Shown here one piece after another: positions 45,167-56,505 of a DNA stretch of 64,000 bases. The translations under genes and the position numbers were made by a program. The DNA is from Brachypodius melanocephalos (taxonomy: Eukaryota > Chordata > Aves > Passeriformes > Pycnonotidae): positions 4,030,888 to 4,094,887 of the forward strand of contig VZSR01000393.1 of assembly GCA_013398615.1 (NCBI GenBank), read 5' to 3'. How positions within the stretch are numbered: the first letter of the stretch is position 1; every line of letters begins with the position of its first letter. Under the pieces are notes generated by a model. The model did no database searches, was not told the origin of the DNA, and was given only the letters and a program-made list of their open reading frames with translations.

Positions 45167-48100
45167 CAACAGGGGACAAACAACCCCTCAAGTTCCCTTT
45201 CAGGATCTGCGGTGGGGGGGTTGATGGTTCTGTGGCAGGCAGCATTTTAGCTAAATGATATTTTTTCTCTGGGCAACCCACTGACTAAGAAAATCCGTGT
45301 ATGCGTTTCCGTGTAATTTTGTGTTGGTTTGCTTCCCTTTATTATATTGTCCATCTTAAACATTTTTTTTTTATCATGCAGTAACCTTTACCCTGACTCA
45401 AAAACTGTTTGGATGTAAGCAAATTTAATCCCATTAAAATCACCCTGACTTGAGTGATAAAATCACCCTTTATGAGCGGATACTCATAAAACTACACAGA
45501 TGATTTAATAGGTTGCTGAATGACAGTCCTGAGACCCATTAGGCCTAAATGCTCCCCAAGAGCCCAAACTCACAGACACTTATGTACATTCTTAAAAATA
45601 AACACAGATATTCACATGCAAGTAAAGAAAGAAATATTCACAGCCATGTTTTTAAACGTGCACACCTGCAGAATCAGAGCCTGCCTTAAAGACCTTCCCC
45701 ACCTGGATCTGAGATATGATAATGGCTTCATGCAAATGAACCTACATCATAAAACTATTTATTTCTACTTTCCAGGTGACACAACCAGCAAGCGCAACTT
45801 TAAAATGAACTTCTCCAAGTTTTAAAGTTGGCATTAAAATATTGCCAGGCTCCAGGTGGAGGTCATTCCTGAACAGGCACAGATTCTATGGTGACAGGTC
45901 TGCACAGGGACTTCAAAATAATCATCCCTTGTAAGGGATTCCTTCCTGAGCTGTGTAGAGCTCGTAAGTTGTTTTATTAATACTGTAAAATATCGCTTCG
46001 CTTCTATTTTTTAATTTCGAAACCGTTTTTTACAATATATACGACAGCCTCAGGGCAAATGCCTCTCTTGGAGGCATGCAAACTTTGCAGGAATCACTAA
46101 GGGTTAGGCAGGCGTAGCTTCAAAGGCAGATTTGGGACCTATAACATTAATTCATCCACCAAATGGAGCTCCAAACTCCATTAAGGAAAAATAACTAGTA
46201 ACCATCTGTCTTTATTCATCAGGCTGAAAGCAGTTAATCAAACCTAGTGGACATTTTTACTTTCTTCTTTCTCTCTCAACAGCTTTGAACGCAGATGCAG
46301 CCTTCCCATAATTAAGCTGAGCACTGTAGCTCCTAGACAGATTAATTCTGGAGAGGTTGTCAAAAATGTCAGATGGCAGACAGGTTCTGGGTCTTGTCCC
46401 TGGGATTCTTGGGATTTTTATATTTATATCTACATATAGGGGCAGAGTCAGAACACAGTTATTAAATGTAATAGCCCTTTATAATTCTTGACCCATTCTC
46501 TATAAATTGGGAGAGTTTTTCTCTCTCTGTTAGGGATGCAAGTCAGGCGAGGACCTCAGCAGTGAACAAATGCCCAAATGTCTCCAGGAGCTGAGCTGAA
46601 ATATGGGATGAAATGGGCACCAGAAGGGAGCTTCCTCTGCTCACCACTGAACCACACCTTTAACTGAGGGGCAGAAAATTCTGTAAACACGTTGACAGTG
46701 TTCTGAAACAACAGAAAGGTGTTCCAGCTTAGAGGAGTTCTATTCTAACAGGCTGGAATGTCATTAAATAGCTCATGCCCAAGAGCTATTCCAGGCACGT
46801 GCTTTCAGGGAAGTTCTCAGACTGTTTCTATCAACTTTAAAAGGATACACACAAGTATCCAAGGAGGCTTTTAGTTCTCAATTACCTTTAACAATGAGCT
46901 CATATGTGGGTTTGATTCCCTTTTTCTGAGTTCTAACATTTTAAAGCAGAGAGCATATCCAATTCTTACAGATTTTATGTTACCCGTTAAATATTACGTT
47001 TTTTCAATTTAAGCCTACAGTCAAATTTATGGACTGAAGCTAGGATTTGAAAGACCCTAGAAGTAATTTTTGCTTCCTTTGAACTGGGTTTTTATCTTTA
47101 AAGAATGTAAAAGATCACATCAAACACATCTTCGTGCTGATAAAATAAGAATTTCAATGTTATTTAAAACTTCAAAGTTTAAAAGTTCTTACCATTATAA
47201 CTGGTAACAAAGAAGAGTCAGTTACCATTGAATTTGATAAAATAATGCAGCTTGAAAATGAGATGGGCCAAATAATGAGAGATGGTCCAGAGAAAGCCAC
47301 TCAATGGCTGTGGCAGAGGGACAGGTGAGGGGTTTCCAAGCAGACATTAAAACTGGACCACAGGAAGTACTGAGGCAAATCAGTAGATATTGGTCAAATT
47401 TAACTAGTAAAATTCAAACGAAATTAAAAAAAAATTATATGGAATATGTCTGTATCCTTAGGAGTATTGTTTTCCCTTCATATGTTTAACTGCTGATAAC
47501 TGATCCATCCTCAGTCTTCTGTCCCCACAGTTACACTGAAAATGGAAATGAGGCACCCAATTACAGTTGGGAAAGTGGGAAAGAATTAAGTACCTCTAAG
47601 TTAAATACTAGATTCTACAGCAGAAAATAAAGAAAGAGGTCTTTTGAAGAAAAACTCTGCTGGCACAATGCCTCTTTCAATGGCACCTCTTTCCACCAGA
47701 ATATTTAATCACTTAGCTGTCATAAATGCTCCAAGACGTAAATGCCATCCCCACAGAACACATCAACGAAGTGAAGCAGAGAGATCATCTTCTATTTAGT
47801 GAAAAAATCCCAACTTCACAAGGAACACATATGGTGAAATCTGCTGGCTTTGCCATGAACAGTGTGGCACTGGAGGGATTCTCACTGGCCACTCAAATTG
47901 CTTTCACAGGATTTCCCAGAGCAATTTTCCAAAAGGGCAAAAGAGCTCAGGCAATGAAAAGCCAAAGACTTGGGAAAATAATTGCACAAACTAATGTTTT
48001 CTCTTGGAAAGTGTTAAAATGATAACTCCTAAACCAGGCCTTCTTTGGTGCAATTTTTTTTTAAACTTGAAGATTACATATTCGACTTGAGAAATCCTCA

Positions 48101-51100
48101 TTATACAAGAAAGCCAATTACTAGGACATGTTGTTCCTCTAAGTCATCTAGAAGAACATTTCAGCTTATGCAGTTTGTCCATAATGTGTTTGATGTTCGA
48201 TTCTTCCATGTTCCTATGATGAATGAAGAATTAAGCTGATGCATGACTGGAATTAATCCAGTGTTTTCCACTGGCACAAATTCTCTTTCTATGGGCTGGA
48301 TACTCTCTGAAAGACACTGAAGGAGCACTTCAAATGCAAAGCCCCTTCAGAACTGTTTTACCATAAGAATCAAAGAAAAAAAAAATCAGATATCTCAATT
48401 CCGTCGTTATTCAGATCTTGCTTCTCCTCCAAAAGATATAAAAAATCAAAATTAGTTACAACCAGAGGCTGCACCCACAACTTCAGCCACAAGGAGTGAA
48501 AATTAGGAGCAAGAATAACTTGCAGGAAATTACTGTAAGTTACAGCACACCTCCAGTTGAATAGATCCCACTTTGAAACTTTCTTCGTGTTATCATTCCA
48601 GGATAAAACATGTCCAAATAAAGCTTTTGAACAGAAGAAAAATGCATGTTATAACTATCTCATCTTTGTAACATCAGTAATCTTGCCCCATTTTAGAGTT
48701 ATTGGATTTATTTTGTTTTGACTAAGTGCTTTGAACCTTCAAAATCTTTTGGTGCTGAACAAATCCCTTTTAAAGGAAATCTCAGGCTTCTCTCAGAATC
48801 TCTTATCTTGAAACAGCTCAGAATAGAGTCCCACATCAGGCCATGATAAAATGCTTATGAATTCTGAATTCTGCAATCATTAGTTTCATGGAACAGAATA
48901 AATCAGTATCAAAGATACACGAGAGTGGTGCTCTTGTAAACACCAAGATGCCATCAAGGAAGCCTTGTGGAGGTCATCTCACTCAAGCACAACCGAAGCA
49001 AGAGAGCTTGTCCTTTTTTTGAGTTTGTTTTCCCCTACTTCAAACTTTTACCTAATCTTTCCTCTGCAAAATTATGTAAATTTTGGAATGTTTTCAAGGT
49101 CAGTACAGAACTAAATGGTAGTGACATTTTTTAAGCCATTCTCCTCTTTTCTTGCAGTTCTAAGTGCCTGAGAGTGGGAGATCACAGCCTATGCCTTGAA
49201 CACAGAACCAGGAATATGAAAGCACCTGGAGTGTGAAGATGGAAAACATTTCCTCAGCAAATACACATCCTTTCCCCTTCATGAAATATATTTTCCACTG
49301 AGAAACCCAAAGAAATACTACAACAAATTCAGGCCCTGGTGTTCTTGCTGACACACCTCATCCCCACCACCAATGTCTGCAGACTTCCTACACACACACA
49401 GAAAACCAGCACAGTACAAGATAAGGATTAATGAACACATTTTGCCTCGAGTTTGTTCTGCATATGGTATCTACAGCACATGATTAGCTGTCTGGGAAGC
49501 TGAAAGATCCCTTAGATCCCTCCAAAAGATCAAAGTAGTACCATCAACTGGGTGTGCAATTATTAGTGTCAACAATTCATAACAGACCAACCTCATCTTG
49601 CTTTAGCTGGAGGGCAAGATTTCTGTAAACCCATGGATAGCTGAATTAAATTACAAATCACTTCAACAGCAATTTTTCTTTGTCATCAGTGTGGTAAATA
49701 AGGGCATCTGATGCACATCAATCACACTTGAAATTGAATCAGACAGTTACTGAAATGTAAGTGTATAATTATCTTCTGAATTAGGTTCCTATTGAGAATT
49801 TAGATTTGCTTTAAGTAACAGAATCAAAGGCATTCAGCACTGTATTCCAAAACCTGTCCTCCCCTACTCTGAGAGCAAAAACATCTGTGAGAGTATTTGC
49901 AATGTTTTACTAGTCTTTTCATAAGACATTTCTTAACATACTAACTTTTAAAGTATATAATCCTTTCACGTACAAAGAAGCTCAACCCTTGAGCCCTTGC
50001 AGTCCTGTGTGCAACACTGAAATTATTAATGAGGTTACAGGATGAGCTAAAACTTGGCTTTTACTTCCAAGATGCTGCAATTATGTTGGATAGCATCACC
50101 TTGTGCTGCTGAGGACTAATATCAGTGCAACACCTTATGCAAACAGATATCAACACCTCGGAACATCAGGTAACACAACAGGTCAAATTACCACTAACAA
50201 AAAAACATGTGAGGCTTAAGAGAGCTTAAGATCAATATCACAGGAGCAAACACTGACTTGAGACACCTGGACTGAAATGCTCAGGAGTGGGTGAGTCCCT
50301 GCAGACTCTGTTTAGCTCCATGGAGGTTATGAAGATTAATATATACTCATTCCAAAAACTGGGTTATTGATGTGCCCTGCAGGGTACACAAAGAGACACA
50401 GAGACCACAAACTGCAGCTTGTCATCAAAGGAAAAAGGGACAACAGTCTGATCCTTTCCAAGATTGTTGAGTAGAGGCTACTTTCCATTTTGTGAATTCC
50501 TACCTTGAAAAGGAATCCCTGCATTTGTAAAATGTTTATAAGGTCGTATCTCCTAAACTGAGAGAGCACAGCAGAACTAGATTAGGAAAATTATATAAAG
50601 CAACAGCTCGGATGTACAATTCAGTGAATGGTGTTCACTAAGCAGCAAATACAATTAATACTGAAATCCTTTTCCTTTCTCTGTGTGGAAAAGATAGGCG
50701 AGGTTTTTCTATTACTGGAGCTCACAGGAAAAAGCAACTAGAAGCACTTTGGATGATCCTCTCCACATCATCAGCTGTATGACACTTCCACAAGCAACAC
50801 TGAACAGTCAACGGCTGCCCTAAGAAATCACTGCTAACATTTTTCAAAGGGTGTAACTTGCACACTTCTCTGAGCTCTTTAAGCTCCATAAATTTGATTT
50901 CCTGGTTTATCAACATATTTAGAACAGCTCCCATCTGAGCATCAGAAGCACAAACGAAATCAGCACAGCCATAACGTCAGGCAGGGAGAAAGTTCAATGA
51001 CACCTTTGTCACAGAACACAAATCAATGTTCTGAAGGTCACTAAGGAAACCTCTGCCAGAGCCAAGACAAAAACTCAGACTAGCATTTTTATCCATAACT

Positions 51101-52461
51101 CTTTCCTGCTTGAAATATATTCCAGTCTCATCTAGACTGAACGTTTGATTCTAATTTTGAACATTACAATTCTAATTTCCCTCACAACTTATGTTCTGTT
51201 TTCACCTCTTTAGTACTATTTTTATCAATTGGTTATGTATGATTTAATAAGGCCATAAACATGGTTGGTTCTACCTAGTTTTAAATCTTGTTCTCTTCTC
51301 TCACTGCATTGTTCAATTAAAAAAAAAAATCACAATTAAGTAATAGCTAAAAGAAATCAATCAAATAGTAAGAAAACAGTAAGCTAAGGTTTATTTCCCA
51401 AGATGAAATATATCTCTGCTTCCTGAAATAGTACTGCTGGCACACTTTGTATTTTGATGACAAAAGTAATTTTACTAGCTAAGTATTTTAAATTGCAAAG
51501 GGAACCAGATGAACTTACGTACTATGAAAGCATAATTAATTATTTCATTGCTTATTCTTTCTAACTTGCACTGTTTACACCAGCTGCTTTTTTAGCTGAT
51601 TTAAGGATTCCTTTACAGTCCATTTCAGGTTCACTGCTGGTAACTCCCAGTCACACTGCAAATCCTGACACATCTTGCTCTAATGTGTAATTCAAGGTAT
51701 CAAGGCAATCTCTTTAAGTTGCTGTAGCATAGTTTCATTCCCTGCATGCTGAGATACAAGGCATGCTCCAAAAAGCCTGGATCTTGAAAGGGAAAAGTAA
51801 GGTTTACATGTTTTTACTAAAGAAAGACACAGTCTCAGACCTAGCACCCTACTATGTATAAAATAAAACTGGAAGTCCATTCATATGATGGCAAAACAAA
51901 ACTTATGATACATTCAGAAAGTCCATAAAACCTTAGGAAATGCATAGGAAATGAAAAAACAGCAATAAATGGGTTGTGCAAAACTGAGATCTGAAAGTGT
52001 CAAGTCTTAACACTGATCTGTCAACGTAAAATGAGAATTTACCCACAGCTTTCACAGATGCCACCATTTTGAAGGAATGAATGTTCCTCACTATTCTCTG
52101 CAGGCAAAAAGGACAGGTCACTATAATGAGAAATAAAACTGATAGTGGCTTAAGAGCAACATCTTTACAGTATCTAAACCACAGCCTTATTATCATCACA
52201 ATATCCATAATTATGAGATAACCTGCCACAATTCACTCTCTGTAGATGACATACCAGGCACAGAGCAAGATGAAGCAGAAAGCACAGAGAGGGGTCTCAG
52301 CCCTGCAAATTGTCCTGCAGGGACACATCACAAAGTCCAGGGGACAAACGTCATCCTGAGGTTAACAGCTGCCTATTCAAACAGAGGGGTTTACTCACAC
52401 AACACAGAGCACAAGGTCACTGTTCAGAGAGCACAAAGCTCTGGGAGTTATGAGGACAAAG
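45167..52461. other. intergenic DNA between the solo LTR and SDR42E1
   Basis: AT-rich sequence without supported exons on either strand. Open frames are below 100 codons and show no family motif. I see no tRNA-like or small RNA structure. The interval is upstream of SDR42E1 and distal to HSD17B2. Confidence 0.6.
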
Positions 52462-52590
52462 TGGCTGAACACGGAGTTTCCATCCTTGGAGATATTCAGT
52501 GCCAACACAAACCCAGGGGACCCCTCTGGCTGAACCTGCTTTGTTCAATAGAGCAGCATCCTTCCAGCCTCAGATATTCTGTGATCCTTC
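52462..52590 (+). mobile_element. CR1 LINE 3' end, plus orientation
   Basis: CATCCTTGGAGATATTCAGT, then GGCTGAACCTGCTTTG, then TTCCAGCCTCAGATATTCTG follow the order of the 3' end of avian CR1 in sense orientation. It finishes at the ATTCTGTG octamer typical of the CR1 terminus. It is a short, 5'-truncated copy. Its end abuts the next CR1 fragment. Confidence 0.75.
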
Positions 52591-52955
52591 AATATTCCGT
52601 TCCAACAGGGGACACCTTCCACTATCCAAGGTTACTCCAAGGCCCGGGACAGCTTCTCTCTGCTAGGGCCTCACCTCCCTCAGAGGGAAGAATTTCTTCC
52701 CAATATCTGATCTAACCCTACTCTTTCAGTCTGAAGCCATTCACCCTTGTCCTGTCATTACATATATTGCAAATAGTTTTGTCCCATCCTTCCTCTGAGT
52801 TCCTTTCAGGTGCTGGAAGACCACAGTCAGGTCACCCTGGAGCCTTTTTTTTCCAGGATGAGCAATCCCCGTTCTCTCAGCTGGAGGCAGCTCTGCAGGT
52901 GGGGTCTCACCTGAGCGGGGCAGAATCGCCCCTTCCCCCGCTGCCCACACAGGGA
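52591..52955 (-). mobile_element. CR1 LINE fragment, minus orientation
   Basis: Blocks typical of reverse-complement CR1 occur in order: GGGGACACCTTCCACTATCC, AATTTCTTCCCAATATCTGA, GTCTGAAGCCATTCACCC, TTCAGGTGCTGGAAGACC, CTCAGCTGGAG and GGTGGGGTCTCACCTGAGC. The extreme 3' end is lost where it meets the plus-strand copy. It runs up to the edge of the SDR42E1 CpG island. It encodes nothing intact. Confidence 0.85.
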
Positions 52956-53530
52956 GATCAGCCCAGGGCATAGGGGGGTTCAGGGCCGGGGCAGGACCAG
53001 CTCCCACCACCCCTGAGCTCTTCTCCCACGGCTGTCCCAGCCTGGCTGGGTCCCGGGGCTGCCCCGACCCGGGGTGCGGTACAAACACGGGGACGGGAAA
53101 GGCTCCGATCGCACCGCCGAGCCGCGAGTGCAGAGCGCTCAGGCTGCAGGGGAGGGACCGGCATCACCCTCCCGCACATCAGCCCACGCTGGCAAGGCAG
53201 GCAGGGCCAGCACAGCCCGGGTGTCCCCGTCGCCATCTCGGGCTGCCCCCGCCCCGCCCGGCTCCATTTCCTGGGATCGGCACCGCCCCGAGGATCCGCG
53301 GGGACGGGCAGGGACGGCACCGCCGCAGGTACGGGGGGACCCGGGGCGAGCACGGCTCCAGAGCGGCGCTCCCTGCTCCCGAAACAGCTTCCCTTGGGAG
53401 CCATCCCGGCCCTGAATCCCCTCCTGCCTCCCCGGGGCTGGGGAAGCCAGGGGCTGCAACAAAGCGTGAACGAGGTCAGCGGATAACGACGGGAATGCGC
53501 GCTGTGCGAGAACGCGGGTTGGGTTTAATG
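52900..53530. promoter_or_regulatory. SDR42E1: CpG island, SDR42E1 promoter
   Basis: CpG density rises to roughly 6-10 per 60 bases, against nearly none in surrounding DNA. CCCCGCCCC at about 53248-53258 is a GC box of the kind bound by Sp1. No TATA box is evident. The location just before the first SDR42E1 exons, with a plausible noncoding exon ending at 53328, marks it as the promoter. Broad, TATA-less initiation is expected. Confidence 0.8.
53250..53328 (+). other. SDR42E1: SDR42E1 noncoding exon 1 (3' boundary predicted)
   Basis: A strong donor, CCGCAG|GTACGG, at 53328/53329 sits inside the CpG island, and an acceptor TTTTGTAG|GTCAG lies at 53555/53556 before the coding exon. Together they suggest a 5' untranslated exon and a 227-bp first intron. 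The 5' boundary is arbitrary, because no start site can be read. Confidence 0.4.
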
Positions 53531-53589
53531 TGCGTGTCTGCGGTGTGTTTTGTAGGTCAGTTCCAGCACACAGCGCGAAAGGAAGGAGG

Positions 53590-53657
53590 ATGGAAGAAGG
53601 AAACGCTGCCAAGGAAAGAGTGCTCATTACTGGAGGAGGAGGTTATTTTGGCTTCCG
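53590..53657 (+). CDS. SDR42E1: SDR42E1 first coding exon
   Basis: 68 coding nt, residues 1-22 and two bases of codon 23. It holds the whole TGGGGYFG loop. The donor is TTCCG|GTTAGT. Five-prime untranslated sequence of this exon probably begins at 53556. Confidence 0.93.
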
Positions 53658-56025
53658 GTTAGTGCATGACATAGTTATTACATACAGGAATACATGGAAG
53701 AGGCTGCTGCTGGGGAGGCAGCAAAACCCGTCTATAAAGGGACACCTGATCCAGCTGATCCCATCTCCTGGCTCATTCGGGGTCTCAATTTTAAACAAAC
53801 CCGGTTACTCTTTTTCCCGACCCTGTCAGTAATGCTGTTATCCCGTTTCCAAAGTCAGGCATCAGCTGCCTCGCAGACATTTCCCTGTGTGCTCACCTCT
53901 GTAGAGGGGTGGGATCACCATGGTCAGCCCACTCTGAAGGACAAGCCCACACTTGTACACATATTTGTCTTTTGACCTGCAAATAGTTACACGTGTGCTT
54001 AGCTCCACAGATTACCAACTCCAGCTGAACTCTCAGGAATATATTATTTTCATGAACAGTGATAGTTTAGGATTAGAATTGTTAATAAGGTGCACATTTC
54101 AGTGAAATCCATTTTCCCTTGCTGGAGCTGGCTCTGCAGGCCATGTAAAGAAAAAATCCTATTTTGAGCCCTAGACTATAACTGCTCACAGAGGAGAGAG
54201 GGATCACAATCAGGACCAGAAAACAAAGTAAATTTCAAATCAGGGGAAGGGAAAACAAAACCTCAGAAGATGCCTATCTTACTTCTGCTTGGCTTTTCCC
54301 TCCGCTCTCATGTCCTTAAAGCACAGTAGAAATACAAAAATGTAGGAAAGGGGAAGAGAAACACGAAAGTTATACTTTGTGTCCATACCTGTGACTTGGA
54401 GTAAAACGTAGACATGTGGCAAAGCATTCAGAGCAGCTTAGAAGCCTTTCCCACCCCTCTTCTCCAGCAATTTCAAACACAATAGCGAAGACCAACCTGT
54501 TGTTTTGACAGAATTGGGATGGCACAAAAGCAGTATGATAAAACAAGTAAAGCTGCTTTTTTTTTTTTTTTTTTCTTTTTTGTTTTTAATATTTGGCCAT
54601 AGTTCCACATCTGAAAGTTGCTGTTGCTGGTCTGAAGGGGACAGAACTTCAGTTATTTCTCTTCAGAATTTTTGCTTACAGCAGTTCTGCCTTTTTTCCT
54701 TTTTTGTCTCCAAGTATTGATGGAGTATGAGAAATCAGTTCAGTACCTAAAATATCACAGCTGATTCTTCCCTGTAGTAGGGGGCTGAGTATTTAAAAGA
54801 CTCCCATCAGAAAATTAATCAGCATGAAAACAGTTAACAGTGTTCTCTCCCTTCCAGGTGAGATGTTTCATGCACCATGGTGCTGTATCCTAACATACGG
54901 TTCCTGTCATGTCTCAGTTTAGGTTGTGCCATTTATCAAAAGGGAGTGGATGTGATCCTCTTTGATGTCGTGAAGCCACTTCAAGCCGTGCCAGAGGGAA
55001 TAAAGTTTGTGCAGGGGGATATCTGCTGCCTGTCTGAAGTGGAAGGAGCCCTCAGAGATGTGATCTGCGTGTTCCATATCGCTTCCTATGGAATGTCTGG
55101 CAGGGAGCAGCTGAACCGAAAACTTATAGAAGATGTTAACGTGAAAGGAACAGAAAATGTCATCCATGCCTGCAAGAGCAGGGGAGTGCCGAGCCTGGTT
55201 TATACCAGTACCTACAACGTGATATTTGGAGGCCAGATTATAGAAAACGGGGACGAGTCTCTGCCTTATCTACCCCTGCACCTTCACCCCGATCACTACT
55301 CCCGAACGAAGGCTTTGGCTGAGATGAAGGTGCTGGAGGCAAACGGTGCTGAGCTGGGAAATGGGAGAGGTGTGCTAAGGACCTGTGCCCTCCGCCCAGC
55401 AGGGATCTACGGGCCTGGGGAGCAGAGACACCTGCCAAGAATAGTCAGCTACATTGAAAGGGGACTCTTTAAATTCGTGTATGGAGACCCTCTGAGTCTG
55501 GTAGAGTTTGTACACGTGGACAACCTGGTGCAGGCTCATGTCCTTGCCTCCGAGGCCCTCGGAGCCAGCAAGCAGCACATTGCTGCAGGCCAAGCCTATT
55601 TTATTTCCGATGGCAGGCCTGTCAATAACTTTGAATTTTTCCGACCGCTAGTGGAAGGTTTGGGTTACAAGTTCCCAACCCTGCGCCTTCCCCTCTCCCT
55701 TGTCTATTTTTTTGCATTCCTCACTGAAATAGTTCATTCTCTCGTGGGGCGTGTTTATAACTTCCAGCCCCTCCTCACTCGCACGGAGGTTTACAAAACT
55801 GGTGTCACACATTATTTCAGCATGGAGAAGGCCAGGAGGGAGCTGGGCTATGAGCCCCAGCAGTACAGCCTGGATGAAGTGGTGCAGTGGTTTAGATCCC
55901 AGGGATGTGGACCAAAGCCAAGGAATTACACCATGATGCACCTGGTTAGGGATGCAGGACTGCTTGTGGTGCTGATTGCTGTGCTGGTCTCCTGGTTTCC
56001 ATCTGCAGCGACATTTTCACTCTGA
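53590..56025 (+). CDS. SDR42E1: short-chain dehydrogenase/reductase family 42E member 1 (complete)
   Basis: Two coding exons, 53590-53657 and 54918-56025, join in phase 2 to give 391 residues, against 393 in human as I recall. The protein is an extended SDR of the 3-beta-HSD type, an NAD(P)-dependent enzyme assigned to steroid, sterol or vitamin D metabolism, whose substrate is not firmly established. TGGGGYFG at 14-21 is the extended-SDR cofactor motif (TGxxGxxG). YSRTK at 150-154 carries the catalytic Tyr and Lys. GIYGPGEQRHLPRIVSYIE, DNLVQAH and FISDGRPVNNFEFF are family blocks nearly identical to human. A hydrophobic segment at about 366-388 is a C-terminal membrane anchor. The start at 53590 is chosen because an in-frame ATG at 53530 lies before the splice acceptor at 53555. 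The protein is two residues shorter than human near residue 70 (LRDVICVF). Confidence 0.96.
53658..54917 (+). other. SDR42E1: SDR42E1 intron between coding exons
   Basis: 1260-bp GT-AG intron, phase 2. It contains a T-rich tract at about 54557-54590. The open frame that continues upstream of 54918 into the intron is an artefact of the acceptor lying within an open stretch. Confidence 0.88.
54918..56025 (+). CDS. SDR42E1: SDR42E1 last coding exon
   Basis: 1108 nt from the last base of Arg23 to the TGA at 56023-56025. It encodes almost the whole enzyme, including FHIASYGMSGREQLN, the catalytic YSRTK, the substrate-domain blocks and the C-terminal membrane segment. The acceptor is GTCTCAG|TTTAGG. 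A competing TTTAG four bases on would break the frame and remove the conserved LGCA. Confidence 0.96.
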
Positions 56026-56091
56026 AAGATGAAATGCTGAGGACAGAATTTAGTTATGTTCTCTGCTTACTCTTGGTTTTGACAGACAGGT

Positions 56092-56097
56092 AATAAA
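56092..56097 (+). terminator. SDR42E1: candidate SDR42E1 polyadenylation signal (proximal)
   Basis: AATAAA 67 bases past the stop codon. A second AATAAA lies at 56500-56505. A longer 3' UTR using a distal site is equally possible. Confidence 0.4.
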
Positions 56098-56499
56098 AGA
56101 TTTTTTAAAAAATACATATTTATGTGATTGAGGTAAATAACAGCTTTATCCCCAAGGAACAGAACTGCTAAGTAAAAAGGTGTAATTTTTTATATATACT
56201 TTCCCTTCAAAGTAAAACTCATCAGATCACTAACAAGATGAAGCTCAGTATTACTGCAAACAGCATTTTATTCTCAGGTACAACAGCACAATACAGAGAA
56301 TGGAACAAACGTCCTCAGGCTGACTCTTCCTCCCTGATGGGATTATACTCCTGATCCCTGCCCTTTATTCCTAAAGAGTTTGTGTTACATGATCCAGAGG
56401 AGAATGAACTTATTCTTTGATCACATTCCAAACCCCAGTTCTGTTTCCCAGCTTGGATGTATATATGCCTAACCAAGATGAACTGATAAACTGCTAGAC

Positions 56500-56505
56500 A
56501 ATAAA
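56500..56505 (+). terminator. SDR42E1: candidate SDR42E1 polyadenylation signal (distal)
   Basis: AATAAA about 475 bases past the stop codon, in AT-rich sequence. Confidence 0.35.

Noticed and set aside
53530..53589. Upstream in-frame ATG for SDR42E1
   Set aside because: It precedes the predicted splice acceptor at 53555 and is therefore intronic. The extra 20 residues have no counterpart in the human protein.
52958..53627. Long minus-strand frames (148 and 162 codons) across the CpG island
   Set aside because: GC-rich islands have few stops in any frame. The translations are Pro/Arg/Gly-rich with no recognisable domain and lie antisense to the SDR42E1 promoter.
54877..54917. Start of the 382-codon frame as an N-terminus for SDR42E1
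   Set aside because: It would lack the TGGGGYFG cofactor loop. The segment is intron that happens to stay open before the acceptor at 54917.
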